From Thermococcus sp. LS1 (GTDB lineage: Archaea; Methanobacteriota_B; Thermococci; Thermococcales; Thermococcaceae): a DNA stretch of 64,000 nucleotides. Every line of letters starts with the position of its first letter. Within the stretch, counting starts at the first letter, position 1. The translations under genes were made by a program, and so were the position numbers. This document shows positions 54,023 to 64,000 of the stretch, piece after piece. The notes beneath the pieces are model-generated. The model was not told where the DNA came from, did no database searches, and worked only from the letters and a program-made list of their open reading frames with translations. The stretch covers positions 62,001-126,000 of the forward strand of contig NZ_SNUJ01000001.1 of the NCBI RefSeq assembly GCF_012027395.1, read 5' to 3'.

Positions 54023-55171
54023 TTAACCGGCTGTTTTCTGCGGTTTTGCTATGTAGTGATTCACCACTCTGCCCAGAGTTGCAGAGGTGAATATTCCAAG
54101 GACGCTTGCCAGGGAGGCCATGGCGTACATGTGTTCGCTTAAAACACCCGAGACGTAACCGATTTCACCCACGAGAAGGCCAAGGACGCCGAAGCTTGCT
54201 ATTCCAGCGCCCCTAACGATGGACGTTGAAACGTCCTTGTGTCGGACCACAGCCGCTGACAGGACAAGCCTGACGACGTAGACCACGACGAAGAACTCCA
54301 GCACGATGAGGGAAAGCTCAGTCTCAAAGTTCAAGCCACGCCAGGCAAAGAATATGGGAGCGAAGATGCCGTAGGTAACTCCGCTCACGATAGTGGTGAG
54401 CCTCTCGTACTGCTTAGTTCCGACGAGGTCGCTGTGCATCATGAGACCGGCCAGGAAACCGCCTATGCTGAAGTGCATACCAATCTCCTCGCTGATGAAC
54501 GCTAGGGATGTGGAAAACACCATGAACAGGCCAAATACAGCCTCGTCGCTCTTAAGCCTCCTCAGGAACCTTATGATATAGACTTTCTGCTTTATGCCTA
54601 TGATGTAGTTGATGTACATGATGCCGCCAATGAAGACCGCATCCTTGAGGATGCTGGTCACAATGGGAGTGTAGTTCCCGGGGCTTTCGTGTATTCTAAC
54701 CATTATATAGACTATGAAGAGGCTCATGACTTCACTTATGACCGCGTATGAGAGGGCAACATGAAGGAAATCCTCACCAAAGAAGCGCTTTAGGCGGAGC
54801 ACTATTGGAGCGGACGCTATTGACAGTATCGCCGCTGCAATGACGTTGTCCGAACTTATCGTCCAGTTCGTGAAGGGCAGGGTCACCACAAACATTGCAA
54901 TATACGTGAGCACATAGAGGGGCAGGGTTATCCTGCCGGCGTAGTGGAGCTCCTCCGGCGTCACCTCAAGACCAGCCGAAATCATCAGGAAAAAGAGACC
55001 AAGCTCGGCCATCAGAAGCATCTGATCTCTCGGCATCTCCAGCAGAATGGCGCTGAGTATCATACCTGCGGTTATTTCACCGAGGAAGCCAGGATAACCC
55101 AGTCTCTCGAAGCCTTCAGCTAGAAGCCTTGCAAAGGCTATGATTACAAAGACGTACCCTATGATTTCCAT
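54023..55171 (-). CDS. CPA2-family cation:proton antiporter
   Basis: 382 residues, eleven to twelve hydrophobic helices. The family region GYPGFLGEITAGMILS near the N-terminus, FFLMISAGLEVTPEEL, and FSIGGFLAGLMMHSD match Kef/NapA-type transporters, though without a C-terminal TrkA domain. It exchanges Na+ or K+ for H+. Transcribed away from the ACT gene; the Mrp antiporter follows about 0.5 kb further on. Confidence 0.86.
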   Translation of the reverse strand: MEIIGYVFVIIAFARLLAEGFERLGYPGFLGEITAGMILSAILLEMPRDQMLLMAELGLFFLMISAGLEVTPEELHYAGRITLPLYVLTYIAMFVVTLPFTNWTISSDNVIAAAILSIASAPIVLRLKRFFGEDFLHVALSYAVISEVMSLFIVYIMVRIHESPGNYTPIVTSILKDAVFIGGIMYINYIIGIKQKVYIIRFLRRLKSDEAVFGLFMVFSTSLAFISEEIGMHFSIGGFLAGLMMHSDLVGTKQYERLTTIVSGVTYGIFAPIFFAWRGLNFETELSLIVLEFFVVVYVVRLVLSAAVVRHKDVSTSIVRGAGIASFGVLGLLVGEIGYVSGVLSEHMYAMASLASVLGIFTSATLGRVVNHYIAKPQKTAG

Positions 55172-55248
55172 GTTGGTTTCCTATGGCGGCTGGGTTAATA
55201 ATGTTTCCGCTGGGCAAGGCTTTTATCAATTAAATGAGAGCTTTACCC

Positions 55249-55656
55249 ATGAGGCATTACGAGATAGTTCGAATAAAGGAGAACGGAAAGGTTGAGATAC
55301 CCCTCGATTACGCCTATGAGCTCGGTCTTGTCGAAGGTGCCTACTTCCTTCTGGAGATTGACACGGACCTCAACGAGGTGCACATGGAAAGGATAGCCCT
55401 GCCAGGGAAGAGGCTCGTGGAAGTCGAGCTTATTGTCGAAGACAAGCCCGGTGTTCTGGCGAAGATAAGCGGTCTCTTCGGGAAGCACGGAGCGAACATA
55501 CTCTTCAGCGAGTCCGAGGAGCTTGAAGGCATAGAGCTGGCCGGGATAGTTGCGGTCATAGACGTGAGCGGAATGAGCGGCACGCTGGAGGGGCTGAGAG
55601 GGGAACTTGAGGTGCTGAAGGAAGTTAAGGAAGTAGTCCTACGCCCCCTGGAGTAG
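55249..55656 (+). CDS. AbrB-like / ACT-domain regulatory protein
   Basis: 135 residues. Residues about 1-52 (VRIKENGKVEIPLDYAYELGLVEG) look like a SpoVT/AbrB DNA-binding strand set; about 57-135 are an ACT domain (VEDKPGVLAKISGLFGKHGANI). ACT domains bind amino acids, so an amino-acid-responsive regulator is likely. A TTTTAT element sits about 27 bases before ATG 55249, so the message may be leaderless; ATG 55234 would then lie upstream of the start site. The last 18 bases overlap the convergent mnhD. Confidence 0.75.
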   Translation: MRHYEIVRIKENGKVEIPLDYAYELGLVEGAYFLLEIDTDLNEVHMERIALPGKRLVEVELIVEDKPGVLAKISGLFGKHGANILFSESEELEGIELAGIVAVIDVSGMSGTLEGLRGELEVLKEVKEVVLRPLE

Positions 55657-57141
55657 GACCGATACCAGAGTTGCCAGTATAAAAATCGCCGTGAGGACGT
55701 TTACCTCCTTTCCTATTTCTCCAAAGCCGACGTGAACTCTCTTCTCGAAAATACCCGCTGCCTTCAGAAGGAAGAACAGAACCATGGCTAGGACTATGTA
55801 TACGATGTCCTTTGGATCAAAGACGGCTCCTAAATACAGCCCAGAGCCTAAGGTGACAAGGGCGAGGAAGATGGAGGAAAACTTCCAGACTGCTTTAATG
55901 TCCTCGGAGGTGCCCTTCAGCAGGTGGTAGTTGAGCTTTGTGAAGGAAACCAGCGTGCCGACGCTTCCGGCGTAGAGGACGTACTTCCACGCCCCATCGA
56001 GGCCAGAAGAGATCAAGCCCTTCGCGTAGGAGCCTACGAAGGGAGAAACGCCGCCTATAGCCAGACTGAGCACGACCACGGAAAGCGCCATGAGGGGCGC
56101 GTTCCTGTAGCCGAACTTCCCGAGCTCCCGGGTTTTTCTTCCCAGAGCACCAACGCTCAGGAAGAGGCCACCCTTGAAGAGGGAATGGGCCAGCGCGTAG
56201 TATGCTGCCCCGAGGAAGTTGAGGCTCGCTATCCCAAGGAGCACATAGCCCATCTGGGAGACTGTGTGGTAAGCGAGCAGCCTCTTCGCGTCCCTCTGGA
56301 GGAGTGCCATGCCTATGCCGAAGAAGATAGAAGCGATTCCCGTACCCATGGCGATGGTTCTTAGGGTTCCCCCTACAGGAAGGGCCGAGAACATGAGGAT
56401 CAAGCCGTAGGCGGGAGCTTTAACCACCGCCCCCGAGAGAACCGCGCTGACCGGGGTGGGAGCGCTCGAGTGGGCATCCGGAAGCCATGAGTGAAGCGGA
56501 AAGATGCCCGCCTTCAGGAGCAGCGAGGCAAAGGCTATCCCAACGGCCGCGTTCAGCTCCCTCGAGGGGACGGCGTTCTCGGATATAAGGCTGAGGTTTA
56601 GATAGCCAGTTTCCATATATATCAGCCCTATGGCGAAGACGAAGAAGTAGGAAGCCAGAAGTGAGAGCATGAGGTACTTGAAGGCAGCTCTCCTCGAGTT
56701 CGGCTCGTCTGAGAAGGTTATGAGCGCGAAGGCCGAGACAGATGCAATCTCCATGTAGATGTAGAAGTTAAAGAGGTCTCTGGCTATGAACGCTCCCAGA
56801 AGGCCAGCGTGGAGAAGCAGGAGCAAAGCTAAAGCCTTGGGCGTTTTCTTGTCCCTGAAGTCAAAGTAGGAGATTGAGTAAAGTGCCGCAAAGGCGAAGA
56901 GTATGAGCTCCCCTACAATGAATGGCATGCTTAGTTCGCTTATCCCGACCTCTATGCCGCTTATCCGGTTCCAGCCGCCGACTATCTCCCCCTCCGGGAT
57001 ACCCATAAAGAGAACCGCGGCAGGGAGGAGGGCACCGAGCAGGAAGGGAATCTGAATCACTTGCTTTTTTGCCCTCAGCGTGTCCAGCAGGACGATAAAG
57101 AAGGCGAAGAGGAGTGGAAACGCTACCATCAGCGAAATCAC
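55639..57141 (-). CDS. mnhD: Mrp Na+/H+ antiporter subunit D (NuoM/N-like)
   Basis: 500 residues, about fourteen helices. The proton-pump motif LPDAHSSAPTPVSAVLSGAVVKAP (about 200-225) with its His and Lys, and an upstream Glu in FNFYIYMEIASVSA, mark the MrpD/NuoL-M-N fold that carries ion exchange. Last gene of an eight-gene cluster whose members overlap by 4-25 bases. Confidence 0.9.
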   Translation of the reverse strand: MISLMVAFPLLFAFFIVLLDTLRAKKQVIQIPFLLGALLPAAVLFMGIPEGEIVGGWNRISGIEVGISELSMPFIVGELILFAFAALYSISYFDFRDKKTPKALALLLLLHAGLLGAFIARDLFNFYIYMEIASVSAFALITFSDEPNSRRAAFKYLMLSLLASYFFVFAIGLIYMETGYLNLSLISENAVPSRELNAAVGIAFASLLLKAGIFPLHSWLPDAHSSAPTPVSAVLSGAVVKAPAYGLILMFSALPVGGTLRTIAMGTGIASIFFGIGMALLQRDAKRLLAYHTVSQMGYVLLGIASLNFLGAAYYALAHSLFKGGLFLSVGALGRKTRELGKFGYRNAPLMALSVVVLSLAIGGVSPFVGSYAKGLISSGLDGAWKYVLYAGSVGTLVSFTKLNYHLLKGTSEDIKAVWKFSSIFLALVTLGSGLYLGAVFDPKDIVYIVLAMVLFFLLKAAGIFEKRVHVGFGEIGKEVNVLTAIFILATLVSVLLQGA

Positions 57142-57428
57142 AGCCCGTCCCTCCGCATGCGCATTATAATTGCCAAGGCTAGGGAAGTTATCGCGACATC
57201 AACTACAAGGGTAGTGAGCATAAGCGTCGCTGGGAGCGGGTCAACGGGATCCGTGGGCATTATGGGGACGTCCTTTCCCGGCAAATATGCCAGCCCCACG
57301 AAGAAGAGAACCAGGCCAAGGGAGACGACGTTGATGGAGAGCACTAGCTTTATCGGCTCCTTTTTGGCCATCAGGCCGTAGGTTCCGATGAGCATGATTA
57401 CTACTCCCGCCTGCTCCGGGCTAATCAC
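57138..57428 (-). CDS. mnhC: Mrp Na+/H+ antiporter subunit C (NuoK-like)
   Basis: 96 residues, three helices; GTYGLMAKKEPIKLVLSINVVSLG is the NuoK/MnhC core with its Glu, and the C-terminus has LMLTTLVVDVAITSLALAI. Overlaps mnhB and mnhD by 8 and 4 bases. Confidence 0.9.
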   Translation of the reverse strand: MISPEQAGVVIMLIGTYGLMAKKEPIKLVLSINVVSLGLVLFFVGLAYLPGKDVPIMPTDPVDPLPATLMLTTLVVDVAITSLALAIIMRMRRDGL

Positions 57429-57822
57429 TTTCCACCCACCTCAGCAGGATGTAGAATACGAACGTGAACGCCGCACCGACCTCGAGGCCGACGATGACGT
57501 TGAAGGGAACTATTATGCCTCCTTCCGTTGGAAGGAAGTTCGCGTAGAACGCCCCGAAGGCAAGGCCAGCAACGCCGAGGAGCACGAGGAACGCTCCGGC
57601 GGAGCTTTCTATCAGTCCAGCCCAGTTGAACTTGAATTTCCTGCGAACTTTTTTATAGCCGTGGGATGTGATTAGGAGTATTACCGCCACTGCGAGGATT
57701 ACACCGCCCTGGAAACCCCCTCCCGGGCTGAGATGGCCGTAGAGCATAAGGTAAGCCGCGTAGGTTACGAGGAAGGGGCTGACGAGCTTCGTGGTCGTCC
57801 TCACGACGATGCTCATCTTCAC
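57421..57822 (-). CDS. mnhB: Mrp Na+/H+ antiporter subunit B
   Basis: 133 residues with four helices; YGHLSPGGGFQGGVILAVAV is the MnhB (PF04039) signature, followed by AGLAFGAFYANFLP. Overlaps the preceding 80-residue gene by four bases. Confidence 0.9.
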   Translation of the reverse strand: MKMSIVVRTTTKLVSPFLVTYAAYLMLYGHLSPGGGFQGGVILAVAVILLITSHGYKKVRRKFKFNWAGLIESSAGAFLVLLGVAGLAFGAFYANFLPTEGGIIVPFNVIVGLEVGAAFTFVFYILLRWVESD

Positions 57823-58061
57823 TTCTTCTTCCCTCCAATGAGCAGGTAGAAGCCAATGACGGCGGTGAAGAGCAGGCTCGCCTCCCCGAGACTGTCATAG
57901 GCTCTCCAGCCAGCTAAGATGGCCGAGACCAGGTTGGGTATCCCTATTTCATCCCAGTTCTCAACGTAGTAGGCATAGCTTCCGCCAAAGGAGTGGGAGT
58001 AGTCCAAGTTAAGGAGGACAACAGCCAGTGCGAGAGTTATCAGGAGAGCGGCCTTCCTCAC
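57819..58061 (-). CDS. small Mrp-associated subunit (MbhE-like)
   Basis: 80 residues: an N-terminal helix, an extracytoplasmic loop SHSFGGSYAYYVENWDEIGIPN and a second helix GEASLLFTAVIGFYLLIG. This matches the part of MnhA/MnhB encoded separately in thermococcal membrane hydrogenase operons (mbhE). Overlaps both neighbours by four bases. Confidence 0.8.
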   Translation of the reverse strand: MRKAALLITLALAVVLLNLDYSHSFGGSYAYYVENWDEIGIPNLVSAILAGWRAYDSLGEASLLFTAVIGFYLLIGGKKK

Positions 58062-58288
58062 CTCGTCACCTCCTCTATCGTGAAGAGGAATATTCCGATG
58101 ACTATCGCGCCGACGACTATGGCCGAGAGGGCAACATCGGGGGCTCTGAGCTCGAATAAAGCCAAGATGAAAAGCAGACTGAGGAGGGAGTACTTAACAA
58201 CTGCATTAACCAGGTTCTTTTCCTCAACAACAGCCACTGCGAGTATTATCATGGCCACGAAGACGACATCAAGGATTGTCCCAAGCAT
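58058..58288 (-). CDS. DUF4040 subunit (MbhD-like, MrpA C-terminal homologue)
   Basis: 76 residues, two to three helices; LFELRAPDVALSAIVVGAIVIGIFLF is typical of the DUF4040 domain corresponding to the end of MrpA. Overlaps mnhG by 20 bases. Confidence 0.8.
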   Translation of the reverse strand: MLGTILDVVFVAMIILAVAVVEEKNLVNAVVKYSLLSLLFILALFELRAPDVALSAIVVGAIVIGIFLFTIEEVTR

Positions 58289-58583
58289 ACATGTCCACCA
58301 CTACTTTGGGCTTTACGCCGTACTTGTAGGCCCCGCGCGCTATGGCGTGGGAGACCATGGGGTTTATCATCGCTATCAGGAAGGCCAGCACGAGAAACTT
58401 CAGCCTCACCAGAGCCGGAGCGTTCATCATGAGGACGAGCGCTAAGATTATGCTCATCGCGCCGCCTGTGTCGCACTTCGTTGCCGCGTGGAGGCGGGTG
58501 TAAACGTCGGGGAAGCGGAGTATCCCCAAAGCGCCAAAGAGCATAACCGCCCCACCGAACAGGAGGAGTATCGTCTCAATCAT
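58269..58583 (-). CDS. mnhG: Mrp Na+/H+ antiporter subunit G
   Basis: 104 residues with three helices; FGALGILRFPDVYTRLHAATKCDTGG is the MnhG/PhaG signature. Overlaps mnhF by eight bases; helps assemble the antiporter. Confidence 0.92.
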   Translation of the reverse strand: MIETILLLFGGAVMLFGALGILRFPDVYTRLHAATKCDTGGAMSIILALVLMMNAPALVRLKFLVLAFLIAMINPMVSHAIARGAYKYGVKPKVVVDMYAWDNP

Positions 58584-58848
58584 GAGCAGCCCTCCTCTCC
58601 AGGTATTTAGCCAGAATTAACCCCCCAACGGCGTTCACCATGAGCAGGACTATGGCGAGGTCTATCAGGTAGTACTCCTCCCTGATGACCGATACAATGG
58701 CTATTATCATCACCACCTTCGTCGTTATCGTGTTGAGCCCCACTATCCTGTCAGGAAGGGTCGGTCCCCTAACCACGCGGTAGGTTATCAGTATCGCCGT
58801 AAAGACCAGCAGGTAGAAGGTACTCACCAGAAGACTTTCTTGAGCCAT
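58576..58848 (-). CDS. mnhF: Mrp Na+/H+ antiporter subunit F
   Basis: 90 residues, three helices; YRVVRGPTLPDRIVGLNTITT is the MnhF core. ATG 58848 overlaps mnhE by 25 bases; a downstream GTG (MSTFYLL, about 58826) overlapping the mnhE stop is also a possible start. Confidence 0.9.
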   Translation of the reverse strand: MAQESLLVSTFYLLVFTAILITYRVVRGPTLPDRIVGLNTITTKVVMIIAIVSVIREEYYLIDLAIVLLMVNAVGGLILAKYLERRAAHD

Positions 58849-59429
58849 TCCTCGATATCCCCCTTTATCTTCTCTCCAGCCTTCTCACGGTTGAGCGTTT
58901 CGAGGTCTATCCAGTGGACGTAAAGGTAAGTTTCCCCGAGCTTCTTGCTGACGTCAAGGGTTAGAGTTCCCGGCGTCAGGGTTATGGAGTTTGCCAAGAT
59001 GGTAACACCCGTGTCGGAGTGCAGATCGGTCTTTATCTTGACTATGCCAGGGTGGATGTCCAAGAAGATCACGTTTTTAGCCACCTTGAGGTTGCTCTCT
59101 ATGAGCCTGAAGGCCATTATGATGAGGTACTGCGGAAGGTAGAGGAAGGCAAAGTAGAGAAGCTTCTCCAGAACGTGGCCGCTCCGCCTTATGTCCTCGG
59201 TCAGCAGGTCCCTCATGAAAGAGGCTATTATCAGGGTAACTGCCGCGCCCAGAGAGAGGTTCCTCGGCTCGAGATCAGCAGAGATGACCACCCAAAATGC
59301 CAGCAGGGCGGCCCAGGTGAGGACTATTCGCTCCCAGACTGGGAGCTTCGACGCCTCAAACCTCTCATGGAGAACCCTCTCTCGGAGGTTCTCGAGCCTC
59401 TCTTTGAGGTAGAAGGGGATGCGGCTCAT
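58824..59429 (-). CDS. mnhE: Mrp Na+/H+ antiporter subunit E
   Basis: 201 residues. Helices near 43-60 and 95-115 precede the MnhE domain with ANSITLTPGTLTLDV and YLYVHWIDLET. First gene of the cluster. The start is MSRIPF at 59429: a TTATAA lies about 23 bases upstream, suggesting a leaderless message, and no ribosome-binding site is present. The frame to 59519 would read through this promoter. Confidence 0.88.
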   Translation of the reverse strand: MSRIPFYLKERLENLRERVLHERFEASKLPVWERIVLTWAALLAFWVVISADLEPRNLSLGAAVTLIIASFMRDLLTEDIRRSGHVLEKLLYFAFLYLPQYLIIMAFRLIESNLKVAKNVIFLDIHPGIVKIKTDLHSDTGVTILANSITLTPGTLTLDVSKKLGETYLYVHWIDLETLNREKAGEKIKGDIEEWLKKVFW

Positions 59430-59625
59430 GTTGTAATCTATGGCGCGGGAAGTTATAACGGTTTTGCAGATGCAAAGAGAATGCCCAGAAATGTGAAATC
59501 CGTTCGGAGAACTCCCCAAAAATAGGGAATTTTTGCGCCCAGAGCCCTTCTCGGCCGGCCATGAGAGGGTTCCGTCATGGAAAGGTTTAAATCTCGAGCG
59601 GTTTTAGAGGAATTTGGTGATGCTT

Positions 59626-60030
59626 ATGATTGAGGTCGGTGAATACAAGGTCAAGGAGGGCCTTTACTACACAAAGGACCACGAGTGGGTCCAGGTTCTT
59701 GAGGACGGTACTGTTCTCGTCGGAATAAGCGACTACGCCCAGAAGGAGCTCGGTGACCTTGCCTACGTCGAGCTCCCTGAGGTCGGTAAAGAAGTCAGCA
59801 AGGGCGACGTTCTCTGTGAGCTCGAGAGCGTCAAGGCTGTTTCCGAGGTCTACGCTCCGGTCAGCGGCGAGGTTGTCGAGGTCAACGAGGAGCTTGAGGA
59901 CAGCCCCGAGGTTCTTAACGAGGACCCCTACGAGAACTGGATAGCCAAGCTCAAGCCGAGCAACCTCGACGATGAACTCAAGGAGCTCATGGACGCCGAG
60001 GCTTACGCGGAGTATCTCAAGTCCCTTTGA
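59626..60030 (+). CDS. gcvH: glycine cleavage system H protein
   Basis: 134 residues. The lipoyl-carrying Lys is in ELESVKAVSEVYAPVSG (about residue 63), within the KDHEW...VGISDYAQKELGDL beta domain. It shuttles the aminomethyl group between P, T and L proteins. ATG 59626 after GGTGATG is preferred to TTG/GTG/ATG codons upstream. Other gcv genes are not in the window. Confidence 0.93.
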   Translation: MIEVGEYKVKEGLYYTKDHEWVQVLEDGTVLVGISDYAQKELGDLAYVELPEVGKEVSKGDVLCELESVKAVSEVYAPVSGEVVEVNEELEDSPEVLNEDPYENWIAKLKPSNLDDELKELMDAEAYAEYLKSL

Positions 60031-60107
60031 TTGCCCTCAACTTTTCTCTCCCTTTCGCTTCGGAACGCTTAAGTATCTTACAGCCCTATTCTCTTCGGTG
60101 ATCCCCC

Positions 60108-60446
60108 ATGAAGGTTCTGAAGGAATGGGACGTTAAGGTTAGACTCGTGAAGACGAAACGCGGCGCTATTCTTCACATGATAGCGCTCGAGCCCGGCCAC
60201 TTCTACCTCGAGCAGAACCCGCTGAAGGACTCCAAGTACGGCGTTGCTTACCGGAAGATCAAGGAAAACTTCCCCGAGTTCTACATGTTCTGGGAAATAA
60301 AGAACAACCGCTATACGGGCAAGCTTCTGGCCGGGGCGTTCTTGGAGAAGAAGGAAATAGACGAGTTCGTTACACTCCTGGCAAAGAGTGAGGACTTCAA
60401 GAAGTTCGAGGAGATACTGGAGGAAATCGAGGAGATGGAGGAGTGA
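60108..60446 (+). CDS. conserved hypothetical protein, small and soluble
   Basis: 112 residues. A beta-rich N-terminus (WDVKVRLVKTKRGAILHMIA, with EPGHFYLEQNPLKDSKYGVAY) is followed by a charged helical tail ending in Glu runs. GGTGATC lies just before the ATG. No family recognised; it follows gcvH on the same strand by 77 bases with its own TATA-like element possible. Confidence 0.65.
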   Translation: MKVLKEWDVKVRLVKTKRGAILHMIALEPGHFYLEQNPLKDSKYGVAYRKIKENFPEFYMFWEIKNNRYTGKLLAGAFLEKKEIDEFVTLLAKSEDFKKFEEILEEIEEMEE

Positions 60447-60695
60447 GCTCAGGCTTTGACCATCATCATCTTTTTCTCAGATACCCTAGAGGTCTTCATC
60501 GCTCGTTTCTTCCTCTTTTCAAGGGGTTAAAAGGCTGACGGCTCGGCCAGTATGCCCTTCATCATGGCATGCCCGATTCAGCCACTCCGGAGTTCGTCAT
60601 CGCCAGAGTTTCATTCGCCAGGGAATTGATAAAGGTGCCGCAACTTCTGGGGCAGTAGTTGTAAGAGGAAAGTTGAGAAGAACAGAGAAAAGAGC
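60447..60695. other. 249-base gap without a clear gene
   Basis: Between a plus-strand stop and the convergent SudA/NfnL stop. It has no ribosome-binding site with an open frame. Short C-box-like ATGATGA (minus strand, about 60562-60568) and a CTGA were noted, but spacing is too long for a C/D guide RNA. Confidence 0.4.
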
Positions 60696-63013
<2,318 letters not shown>

Positions 63014-63084
63014 AATGAACACCTCCGTACACGTGGTCAAACTTGGGCATCTAAAGGTTTGCAATATAAAGTGTTTATAAATAT

Positions 63085-63093
63085 GTTGTCAAC
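63085..63093. promoter_or_regulatory. candidate SurR site upstream of sudB
   Basis: GTTGTCAAC fits the SurR consensus GTT-N3-AAC exactly. It sits immediately upstream of a TATA-like ATTTATAAAC (complement of 63071-63082) for the sudBA transcript. SurR, the redox-sensitive sulfur-response regulator of Thermococcales, activates genes when bound in this position. Confidence 0.5.
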
Positions 63094-63235
63094 CAAAGGT
63101 TTAAAAGTGAAAAAGAATTTCGAAGAACGAGTCCGAAATGCCAAAATGACTCGATTATACCCCCAAAGTTTGAAAATTCGAACGTCCAAGAAACGAGCTT
63201 AAACTGTACGCATATTGGAAAAGGAGAAAAGGCCC

Positions 63236-63997
63236 TTAGAGCTTTCTAAGGAATGTTATGTATCCTGTGTGCGCCAGCATCGTTGTTTTTGGTCTCATGC
63301 ACTCCTTCTTGACCTCGTGCTCCCTGACAAGGACCTCCACAACCCTCGGTTTGTAGAAGTGCTCCCTGTACTCCTGGAGGGCCTGGAAGAAGCGATGAAC
63401 CTGGTTCATGCACGGCGTGTAGGCAACAAAGTAACCACCGGGCCTGAGGACTTCAACGGCATGCGGGAGAACATTCTCGGGCTGTGGAAGGTCGAGGACG
63501 ATGTGGTCGGCGTAGTCCTCATCGATGCCCTCGTAGATGTTCTTGAGCTTTATCGTGACCCTGTCAGAGAAACCGGCTAGCTCGACGTTCTTCTGCGCTA
63601 TCCTGGCGAAGTCTTCCCTTACCTCGTAGCTGATAACCCTGCCGGCCGGGCCAACGATGTTCGCGAGGAAAATCGTCAGCGCTCCACTGCCGACACCAGC
63701 CTCTATAACCGTATCTCCCGGCGAGATTCCGGCGTAGGCGATGATTATTCCCGCGTCCTTGGGGTGCACTATCTGGGGTCCTCGTTTCATTTTGGCTATT
63801 ATGTCGTTGATGTCAGGCTTCAGTATCTTGAACTCCTCACCCTTGTGGCTGGTCAGGGTGTCTCCATAGCTCTTATCGAGAAGCTCCCCAAGGTTGATTA
63901 TACCCAAATCCGTGTGGAACTCCCTATTTGAGACCGTTACAAGGTACCTCTTCCCCCTCCTGTCTATCAGCAGTACCTTATCCCCCTCCCGAATCAA
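63236..63997 (-). CDS. trmI: tRNA (adenine-58-N1)-methyltransferase TrmI
   Basis: 253 residues. The SAM site is VIEAGVGSGALTIFLANIVG (about 98), with SYEVREDFARIA and the Asp of HIVLDLPQPENVLP; an N-terminal OB-like domain GDKVLLIDRRGKRYLVTV precedes it. Archaeal TrmI methylates N1 of A57/A58 in the T-loop, aiding thermal stability. The start TTG 63997 lies at the window edge; its upstream signals are not visible, though MIREGDKV matches other archaeal starts. Confidence 0.93.
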   Translation of the reverse strand: MIREGDKVLLIDRRGKRYLVTVSNREFHTDLGIINLGELLDKSYGDTLTSHKGEEFKILKPDINDIIAKMKRGPQIVHPKDAGIIIAYAGISPGDTVIEAGVGSGALTIFLANIVGPAGRVISYEVREDFARIAQKNVELAGFSDRVTIKLKNIYEGIDEDYADHIVLDLPQPENVLPHAVEVLRPGGYFVAYTPCMNQVHRFFQALQEYREHFYKPRVVEVLVREHEVKKECMRPKTTMLAHTGYITFLRKL

Positions 63998-64000
63998 ACG

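Noticed and set aside
60473-60570. C/D box guide RNA on the minus strand
   Set aside because: ATGATGA and CTGA occur, but about 90 bases apart with a weak internal pair. Archaeal C/D RNAs are 50-65 bases.

Overview
The window is chromosomal DNA from a hyperthermophilic euryarchaeon of the order Thermococcales, most likely a Thermococcus. The evidence is the gene set: archaeal TBP, Nop5/fibrillarin, ribose-1,5-bisphosphate isomerase, ADP-forming acetyl-CoA synthetase beside indolepyruvate:ferredoxin oxidoreductase, a SudAB/Nfn-type oxidoreductase, a two-subunit L-proline dehydrogenase, pyruvoyl arginine decarboxylase and an Mrp module. Strong GGTG/GGAGGTGAT ribosome-binding sites, TATA boxes and some GTG/TTG starts also fit. 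Coding density is high and almost every gap is under 300 bases. I saw no rRNA, tRNA or CRISPR array. Species was not determined.

Layout. 1-7.2 kb: a pentapeptide-repeat potassium-channel fusion, an FAD oxidoreductase (Nox1/CoA-disulfide-reductase type), a multi-spanning protein fused to an extracellular endonuclease/exonuclease/phosphatase domain, an M48 protease with a 54-residue partner, and a lipoprotein. 7.2-11.7 kb: kptA, an MFS exporter, galK and a frameshifted membrane/PH-like gene. 11.9-16.5 kb: proline uptake and oxidation (small subunit, SSF symporter, dehydrogenase alpha and beta). 17-27.5 kb: DRG-type GTPase, Lrp regulator, PfpI, a possible PspC/toastrack envelope module, a CitG homologue, MarC, OsmC, a radical SAM protein, a glutamine-amidotransferase homologue lacking its catalytic residues, an aminotransferase and R15P isomerase.

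27.5-40.7 kb: a secreted papain-like protein and partner, Nop5-fibrillarin, the HMG-CoA synthase/thiolase/DUF35 operon for mevalonate, a GNAT enzyme, MBF1-like factor, DUF505, TBP and a histone-deacetylase-family enzyme. 40.7-44.7 kb: acdA-iorA-iorB for aromatic amino acid fermentation. 44.8-48.3 kb: UPF0173 hydrolase, a membrane-spanning protein joining a cell-wall-binding-like domain to a winged helix, a tiny zinc-finger protein and a decayed TnpB element with a structured right end. 48.3-53.9 kb: UbiA-glycosyltransferase-creatininase operon with two unknown genes, then speE and pdaD for polyamines. 54-59.4 kb: a CPA2 antiporter and an eight-gene Mrp Na+/H+ antiporter. 59.6-64 kb: gcvH, a conserved small protein, SudAB/Nfn and trmI.

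Together the region supports peptide fermentation (proline, aromatic amino acids, glycine), electron exchange between ferredoxin and NAD(P)H, sodium and proton homeostasis, isoprenoid-lipid and polyamine synthesis, and core transcription and RNA modification. The parts most worth a second look are the membrane-tethered winged-helix protein, the PspC/toastrack cluster, the catalytically emptied amidotransferase, the two frameshifted genes, the candidate omega RNA and several promoter palindromes.
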